Source: Siphonodentalium dalli
Taxonomy: Eukaryota > Mollusca > Scaphopoda > Gadilida > Siphonodentaliidae
NCBI GenBank assembly: GCA_032622095.1
Contig: CP136063.1
Coordinates: 117,326,723-117,390,722 of the forward strand
Length of the DNA stretch: 64,000 nt
Direction of reading: 5' to 3'
Part shown: one piece after another, positions 57,551 to 64,000 of the stretch
Position numbering within the stretch: the first letter of the stretch is position 1
How the letters are laid out: every line of letters starts with the position of its first letter
Made by a program: the position numbers and the translations under genes
Notes under the pieces: model-generated
What the model was told of the DNA's origin: nothing
Databases searched by the model: none
What the model saw: only the letters and a program-made list of their open reading frames with translations

Positions 57551-58405
57551 ACTATAAACATGATATGTGCTAAATACACATATGATAATACATCGTCGTA
57601 CATCGTCGCTCATTCGAGCTTCATAATTTTGTCTGCGTAATTTGGAAGGAGGTATACGATAGGTTGACAAATACACGGACCATTGATATACCGGCTTCAT
57701 ATACTAGCTCTCTCTATATATATACCTTTATTTCCTCCGTAATACAGAGAGCTTACATATAATGAACAGGAACACAATACAAGGATAATTAGTATTTACA
57801 GACATTTAACGCGAAGAAAATCAAACGTATATACATGTACACCACGCATAAATAACACACACGCACACATACACACCACAACCGCTCTCAAATAATCACA
57901 TACACGCACCCTTGTGCATACCTACATCCGCACATGCATACATACACATACACATACACACGTGTACATAGACCCACAAAATCGCTCGCAGTACATGCGT
58001 GCATACTCTCGAACACACCACACGCATGTGTAAATGGAGTCATGGCGGACAATTCACATGTAAAGATGAGCATACATGAATATTATGGTCAGATACAGTA
58101 AGAATTTGAAACAGTTTAACCATTTTGACTAGAATACTAGTACATGGATCAACGTTTTGTCCACAATAATTATTTAAAGCTGCTCGTTCATTGTGGTAGA
58201 TCAGTAAACATTGTGGTCTTTATATAAGGCTTTGTGAGATCCAATCAATATTTTGGATCGCATGTGGACGTGGTTGGTGGAAAAGGGCTGTGGGTGTTTG
58301 TATATTGAAAACGTGAAGGGACAATATAGAGATCGTGGACTAATGCGTCACGTGACAGTGATCGTGTTCGCATCTGTAATTTCTTTAAGGCGTTTATATG
58401 ATAGA
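57551..58405 (+). repeat. ~860-bp repeat R2, copy 2
   Basis: Direct copy of 42217-43077 with small indels in the CA-rich part. After 58405 the two loci diverge: here AATTTCCACATTTTAAC, there family-B LINE sequence. A family-B LINE abuts both copies, but on opposite sides. Confidence 0.85.
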
Positions 58406-59473
58406 ATTTCCACATTTTAACACTACTGCATGTTGTGAACAGGACAAATGTATTAAGGTAGCTTATCTTCTCAACAACATGCATTGTTGCCCTCCTCCCT
58501 ATTTTCCACACTTCTGATTGGCCCATGTCCTGTCACGTGCCGGGCGACAAATCACACTGTCGCCCGCTGAGCCGGGAGACATTGTTTTTGTCGCCCGCCT
58601 GATGTTATATTGCAAGAATATCTCCAAACACACACTGCAGTAACTCATCTATTTCACATCACTACGACGCACTAAAAATCATAGATCTTATATACCCCAC
58701 GGATTCGCAAAACACACCAGTTGTGGTGTTTGCTAATTTGCATATATTTAGTGAACACTAATATCCGAACTTTTAAGTTGATACTTTTATCGGACTAGCG
58801 TTGTTATGTACTTTTTACATCGTAGTCTGGTCGTTGAAGCATTGGACCTAGAACAAATTGTTTACAAGCTGTTTTTGGTGTCATATTGTCGGGCAGAATG
58901 TAGGGAACAACATATCCAAAATCCGCTAAAATCCGCTTTGGGGAAAATTCTCTATTGAAGATGGCGTCCATAATGTCTGTTGTTATCGGAAAATACTGAA
59001 TTCTGCGGCAGGTGCTCCAGTTAATGCCACATTCGTAATAAATTGAAATATACACAAACATTGCTTAGTCGTAAACCATATATGTAGAATATTTTTCCCA
59101 AAATGGCCACCAAAATGGACAAAATCGAATGAAATTTACATTTATTGCAAAATTGAATAGCTAGTCCTATACGAATGAACAAACGCTCGAATATTGCGAG
59201 GAAGAATGACTACAAGTATAAGAGAAACTTTTGATTAGAGATGTACGAATTGTCTCTGATGTATCTCACGAGAGAGCAAGCGAAATCAGGGTCTTGTGGA
59301 ACCGTTAAATCTGGACTTTTGGGTGTCCAGAAACGGAAAAATGACGCAGTTTTATCTTTACCGCTAATCTTGAATCGTGTGATATATGTGTAATTAAACA
59401 GCTAAACGGGATTTAGTAGGGATATATTGACTATGCGGCCTTTCTCTAGAAGCAGAAATATATGTATTCAGAG
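58406..59473. other. Non-coding stretch with GTCGCCCG motifs and a related open segment
   Basis: 58535-58605 contains GGGCGACAAAT, TGTCGCCCGCTGAG and GGGAGACATTG, which recur inverted near 62600-62685. The segment 58804-58970 is described separately. The remainder shows nothing recognisable. Confidence 0.4.
58804..58970 (-). repeat. Open segment P1, inverted relative of 61741-61900
   Basis: On the minus strand it reads SPKRILADFGYVVP, MTPKTACKQFVLGP and stops at 58804-58806. The plus-strand segment at 61741 has SPTRIFADFGYVVP and MTPKTACQQFVLGP. The two align for about 130 bp with no indel, around 80% identity. I do not recognise the protein, and it may simply be repeat DNA that is open in one frame. 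Confidence 0.5.
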
Positions 59474-60353
59474 CAGGGTTGGCTGATTTAAATCAAGCGA
59501 TTTAAATCATTGATTTAAATCAAGATTTGAATTAATGATTTTTTTGAAAAAAATCATTGATTTAAATCAAATTTTTAAATGATTGCATAATGTCAAGAAC
59601 TTGCAATATTTACTTGCAAGGTTTTTTGTTAACTATAACATCATATTAACATGATTATGATTAAACAATATACAATATTGGATAATAGATATGAAATTGT
59701 GCAGTAATTGTCAACCCTAATGAAACAGGCATACTGCATGCGACCGTGATTACTGCTCCAGCAATGGCCTGTTCCGCTTATTAGTAAACTACAATCAGAT
59801 TCAGCACTCCTCATTACATTATTAAATTTCCTTTCCTTTTCTGATTGCCATACATGTAAATGCCAACGGAGTAATTCTACCATATACTCTGCCATCTAAA
59901 CTACTCTAGTTGTCTAATGTCCATACTTGATATATGTTGTGATTACATGTATGTCCTCAAGTCACCGAGGAGCAAAGGTGATTGAATAATACATTCAGTT
60001 CTCAGCTAAAATTTACTAAATTTAGTAGTAAATCTTTAAGCACAGGTCTACCTATCCAGATATCACAACATTGGAACTCACATGGACCTAAGCGCATGCA
60101 TAATTAAAGTACATGGTCGCTAAATCTGTATTGCCATGATATTTGTACTTGATAAATGTAGTTAAACAAAAAATAATAAATAATAATAGAATTGTTATTA
60201 ATCAAGCCTTGGAAAAATAAGCAAATCCTTTTAGAACCTTCATTTATCAAAGACATTGCACAATTTCATATTTTCATAACAGTTAGAAAAAAAATCGATT
60301 TAAATCAAATAAATCTGATTTAAATCTAAAAAATCACCAACCCTGATTCAGAG
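59466..60353. mobile_element. hAT-type non-autonomous element with GATTTAAATC palindromes
   Basis: 872-bp element (59474-60345) beginning CAGGGTTGG and ending CCAACCCTG, flanked on both sides by the 8-bp direct repeat ATTCAGAG. An 8-bp duplication and CAGGG-type ends are marks of the hAT superfamily. GATTTAAATC palindromes cluster just inside both ends (about five left, three right) and are likely transposase-binding sites. The interior is AT-rich and non-coding. Confidence 0.88.
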
Positions 60354-61730
60354 CAGTCTCACGAATGAGATCGATCACCATTTATTTTGATATCTACGGT
60401 ATAAAACCTTAAAAAATTAATTGCTATAAAACGGTATGAATTATGTTCATATTGTACTGGTATGGGGAGAATGCGTAGATCCTATTGTACGTTTCTCAAA
60501 ATAGTAGTTATAGTTGCCTCAGATCAAGTGATAAAACACGAATATTTCGCTTTTATCACAAGAATGCGTGATGGTGTACCATGAACTAAATTTATTAAAT
60601 CACAAATGAGTACCATAGACTGTCTTCAATAAATTCAAAACTTGACCAAAATTGCCTACATAATCTGTGACAGAGACTGTGTTTATACCTGGAAATTATA
60701 TTTGGTTGAATTCACCAAGGCCACATCAACGCGAAACTTACTACGTTGTCTTCAACCGCATCACCGCGTTTACCCATTTTCCATAATGGTACACATGTCT
60801 GTTGCACACAGAACCACAACTAACAATATTGGGTGAATGTTCAACGTTGGAATAACATCTTAAACGATGATCACCTGATATTTAGCACGATTACGTGGGT
60901 GGTAATGGTAATATATTTTCAAACAAAACTATACTGAAAACTAATAGTGTGCATTGCGCTGTAGCTTATTCTAGTTGTAAAGTGGCCACTGAAGTAATTT
61001 TAACAAAATTGTCTACTAAGAAACCGGGTTGGTAGCAGAATGAAAATTAGTCTTACATACAATGTACTATGTACAGTCTCTTTGACCTGGTGAGATTCGG
61101 TGCTAATCCATTGAAGATATGAATGTTTCTTTACAGTATAATAACCATTGCGACATACGTGTATCGTTTATTATCACCGGGAGTGTTGACAATTCCGGAA
61201 ATATAACTAGTATGTATACATCTAGAGTATGCACTTAAATTTCGGCGTTGCATTCAATATTTAATCACCATGCCGAATGAAACTACCATGCACTGTGAGG
61301 CGAAAGATGAGTTCGTCTGTTGCATGCACGAGCTATTTTTGTTTTGCCCAACAGTTGGATGTTGGATAAGCAGAACACCCAAACGTTAAAGACGTAAATC
61401 ATTGGGGGTTGACTTGCTGTGCAGTGACCGATGATCCTTCAGATTGATCTGTTTTAATGATGTGTGTACCTTTAAAAATATTTAACAACCGACTTGTATA
61501 TTGCCAATACGTATTTCACTCTTATGTAGTTACCCAATATGTTGCTTTCTACGTGGTATGGTTTGGAGTTGCGGCCATTTTGACAGCCATTTCATGGCCA
61601 CGATTGTATAATTTTCTGTCCGTGTCACTCTACTCGCTCCCGCATTCTAATTTAACACAAACTGATATAACGGCATAATTGTGATGCCACTATATATCGT
61701 ATAATGACTTATATCGAGAACTGATGTAGT
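60354..61730. other. Stretch without a supported gene
   Basis: No recognisable coding sequence or element end. Confidence 0.4.
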
Positions 61731-61740
61731 ATAGACAACC

Positions 61741-61900
61741 ATGTTGGACGCCATCGTGGATAACAAAGTTTCCCCAACGCGGATTTTTGCGGATTTTGGA
61801 TATGTTGTTCCTGATGCTTTTCCGCGTCGAATGACACCGAAAACAGCTTGTCAACAATTTGTTCTAGGTCCACCTCAAAATCGAGTCTCAACGACCAGAC
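61741..61900 (+). repeat. Open segment P2, inverted relative of 58804-58970
   Basis: Reads LDAIVDNKVSPTRIFADFGY and TPKTACQQFVLGP on the plus strand; see P1. The frame stays open to 61974 after the homology ends. Confidence 0.5.
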
Positions 61901-61974
61901 TATCGAAACATCTCGGTGATTCAATATTTTCATGTCGACATTATGGTGGAAGATTGAAAGAGTGGATCCCTTGA

Positions 61975-62540
61975 GGTTGGTTGGTTATAAATGTTTGCTG
62001 GTAGACAACGTAATGCATACGTTTGTCGCGAGTGAATGGTACTGTACGCTTATCCGTGATATCAGACCGCTCCGCGATGTCTGTAATGTGATCATAGAAG
62101 TATTTTGTGTGAGGATCGCCATGTACTTGGGAGCACTGACACATATGAATGTACATTAATGAAATCGACAACTTCCCAACAGCTTTCGGGGAAGACCGTT
62201 ATGAAATAAACATCGCGAGTAAATGCCGCGCACAAGACGACATTGAATATGTCACATTGCAGAAGGCGATAACATACCTATATGGCTTATTGGTTTACAT
62301 TGCATGGACCGATATTAACGATTTAACCACCAAAATGATCGTAAATAAACGCTGATTATCAAACGCTTAACGACTTGACTATCGTTTATAGAGCAGAAAT
62401 CCTACAGGACGATAAGTAGTTACTGAAAAGATACATAATCGGGAAAGAAAGCACTCGTGACTCAGTGTAACATCGTGCGTGTGGATGGCAAGGATTTTTT
62501 TCTGTGGTATAATCGGATAACAAAACAGTTGTTGCCCTTC
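61975..62540. other. Stretch without a supported gene
   Basis: No recognisable coding sequence. It lies between open segment P2 and a long hairpin. Confidence 0.35.
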
Positions 62541-62547
62541 TTCTCGT

Positions 62548-62652
62548 GAGACATCGAGATTTGTCAGCCGCTCGAGAACGGAATGACTCCCTCGGAGCTG
62601 CGCTCCTCTGGAGACATTTCGTTCTCGAGCGGGTGACAAATCTCAATGTCTC
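62548..62652. repeat. 38-bp-arm hairpin
   Basis: 62548-62585 (GAGACATCGAGATTTGTCAG...) and 62615-62652 are inverted copies with four or so mismatches around a 29-bp loop that is itself partly self-complementary. The right arm continues into GTCTCCCTC...GCGGGCGACAA, related to 58540-58600. Confidence 0.8.
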
Positions 62653-62789
62653 CCTCAACAGCGGGCGACAACTGAATAATGGTATACATGACAGCAACAC
62701 AATTAGTTGATCTATTGTGCACAAATTATCTATTTCAATGAAGCAAGGTATGTCAAAATGCTGAAGAAGGTTGAACCATATTTCATGTC

Positions 62790-63428
62790 TTGCTTAGTTG
62801 ATGCTCGAACAATCGAGGACTGCGTGTTCTACTATATTGTCATATGGTTTGCCACAAAGTTGACACGCCCCCTCTTCCAGGGAGACTGTTTTTGCCAACA
62901 ATTTTGATGCTTCCAGAAATTCGAATTTATGTTTAGTATAACATCTACTTGCATACCAGAGTGGGGATATGTTCAGAGAGGTATAATTATTTGCAAAGTT
63001 GAGCATGGAGTTATCACTGGCAAGACGGGTGTTCCAGTCTTCTTCGTGAACATATGATATTTTGCGAGTCACTAATTGTTTCCCCGTGTCCTTCGAAGGA
63101 AAGTGTCCTGTTTCAACAAAGGACGATAAATGAGATATAATATCAAATTTCTCTAGAATGGCAATTAATTCTGAAATGAACGAGGAATGAATGGCTGTGC
63201 ACCTATTCATATGCCTCTCGGTGCGATATAGAACAAAATTTGTTTTGAGGCTTTATCATAATCTGTTCTACAGAGACAACCAACGAGCTTAGTTTTCTTT
63301 TGTCTATAATTGATGAGATCGGTGCAGTTCCGAGAAGCCCTAGTTTTTGTCTGCGTAACTTGGAAGGATGTATACGATAGGTTGACAAATACACGGACCA
63401 TTGATATACCGGCTTCATATGCTAGCTC
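62790..63428 (-). pseudogene. LINE ORF2 C-terminal fragment (family B)
   Basis: Minus strand from about 63428 down. The part 63210-62794 reads FISELIAILEKFDIISHLSS, FVETGHFPSK and CQLCGKPYDNIVEHAVLDC, corresponding to FVPDIIELLQLYGL, FVETGNFPSK and the knuckle of the 51833 element. 63418-63210 continues upstream in shifted frames. The segment 63428-63345 is the same sequence found inside both R2 repeats. No RT motifs. Confidence 0.78.
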
Positions 63429-64000
63429 TGAAAAATAATATCCATGGTCACAGCCATTTTATAGCAGTTTTCATTCTAATAAACGCTCTTTCTTATGAGT
63501 TAAACGTTAAAATTTGTATGAATTCAATGCTTCTTCCTGACACATATAATGCCCGCAAACAGGTTGTTCATGTAAGTACAAACCAGTTCGTTATTGGTAA
63601 CAATTAAAAAGCGATTATTTATTAGATGTATTTATGAGTGCAAACCGCCATGTGTCTTGAAATAAAATTTTTTTTTTTTTTATTTAAAACAATTTTTTTT
63701 TAAATTGAGCTTTACTCTATTCACTTGTTATTTATTTTATAAGTTGTTAATTAAAAGTACGGGAGGCCTTGGCGGTGGGTATCCTGTGAAAAATTGTTCA
63801 CCCGTCAAAAACCGCCACAAACAGAAAGAATATTAAAATGTAGATGGACTTTGTTCGTATACAAATAAGAAATATCACATAAACAGTATGTTATTGTCAC
63901 ATGTTTGACCATTGTTATGTAAACAAAAGCATAACAAGTTACTTTCCTGGTGTTTGTTTATATTATTATGGTAAACATATAGAGCGTTCTTTGTTGCTGC
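63429..64000. other. AT-rich end of window
   Basis: 63480-63665 has inverted similarity to 41560-41830 (CAAACCGCCATGTG). A T-rich run is at 63668-63705. No gene is supported. Confidence 0.4.

Overview
The window is animal nuclear DNA, AT-rich and dominated by transposable elements. Spliced genes with GT/AG introns, AATAAA polyadenylation signals, TATA boxes, APE-type LINE retrotransposons, Helitron-like termini, hAT- and piggyBac-type MITEs and a protein-primed DNA polymerase of the Polinton/Maverick (adintovirus-like) kind all point to a metazoan. The element mix suggests a marine invertebrate, perhaps a mollusc. That placement is inference. I see no prokaryotic operon, rRNA, tRNA or CRISPR array.

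Layout. (1) 1-7.0 kb: remains of a virus-like DNA element. A six-exon family-B DNA polymerase gene lies on the minus strand and runs off the left edge; it carries an in-frame stop and an internal 138-bp duplication. A duplicated TATA-bearing promoter region separates it from a divergent intact gene for a 170-aa protein with two PC4-like single-stranded-DNA-binding domains. Further along is a short two-exon gene for a 58-aa acidic protein. (2) 7.8-16.2 kb: a LINE 3' fragment, an interspersed repeat, Helitron-like copies and a fold-back element. (3) 16.2-26.9 kb: exons of a host membrane protein (FN3 domain, transmembrane helix, basic juxtamembrane micro-exon) on the plus strand. Its 9.7-kb intron is packed with palindrome-rich repeats and MITEs. 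(4) 27.9-51.8 kb: an ~8-kb inverted duplication (arms 27856-35893 and 43926-51832) around an ~8-kb spacer. The inner half of each arm is a ~141-bp G/C-rich satellite. The spacer holds two LINE fragments of one family, one flanked by perfect 92-bp direct repeats, a GAT microsatellite and part of a third LINE. (5) 51.8-57.5 kb: a nearly full-length but dead LINE (ORF1 with coiled coil and RRM-like end; ORF2 with APE endonuclease, RT and zinc knuckle). (6) 57.5-64 kb: a second copy of an 860-bp repeat, an hAT-type MITE with an 8-bp target duplication, an inverted pair of related open segments, a perfect-looking hairpin and another LINE fragment.

How the parts relate. In the left 7 kb, the polymerase, the PC4-like protein and the acidic protein look like replication/regulatory genes of one integrated element. 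No capsid, integrase, ATPase or protease gene is visible, so the element is partial here and its remainder, if present, lies left of the window. The only host gene supported is the FN3/TM receptor-like gene. Everything else is repeats, many of them clusters of one short palindrome each, which resemble the subterminal sites seen inside the verified hAT-type element.
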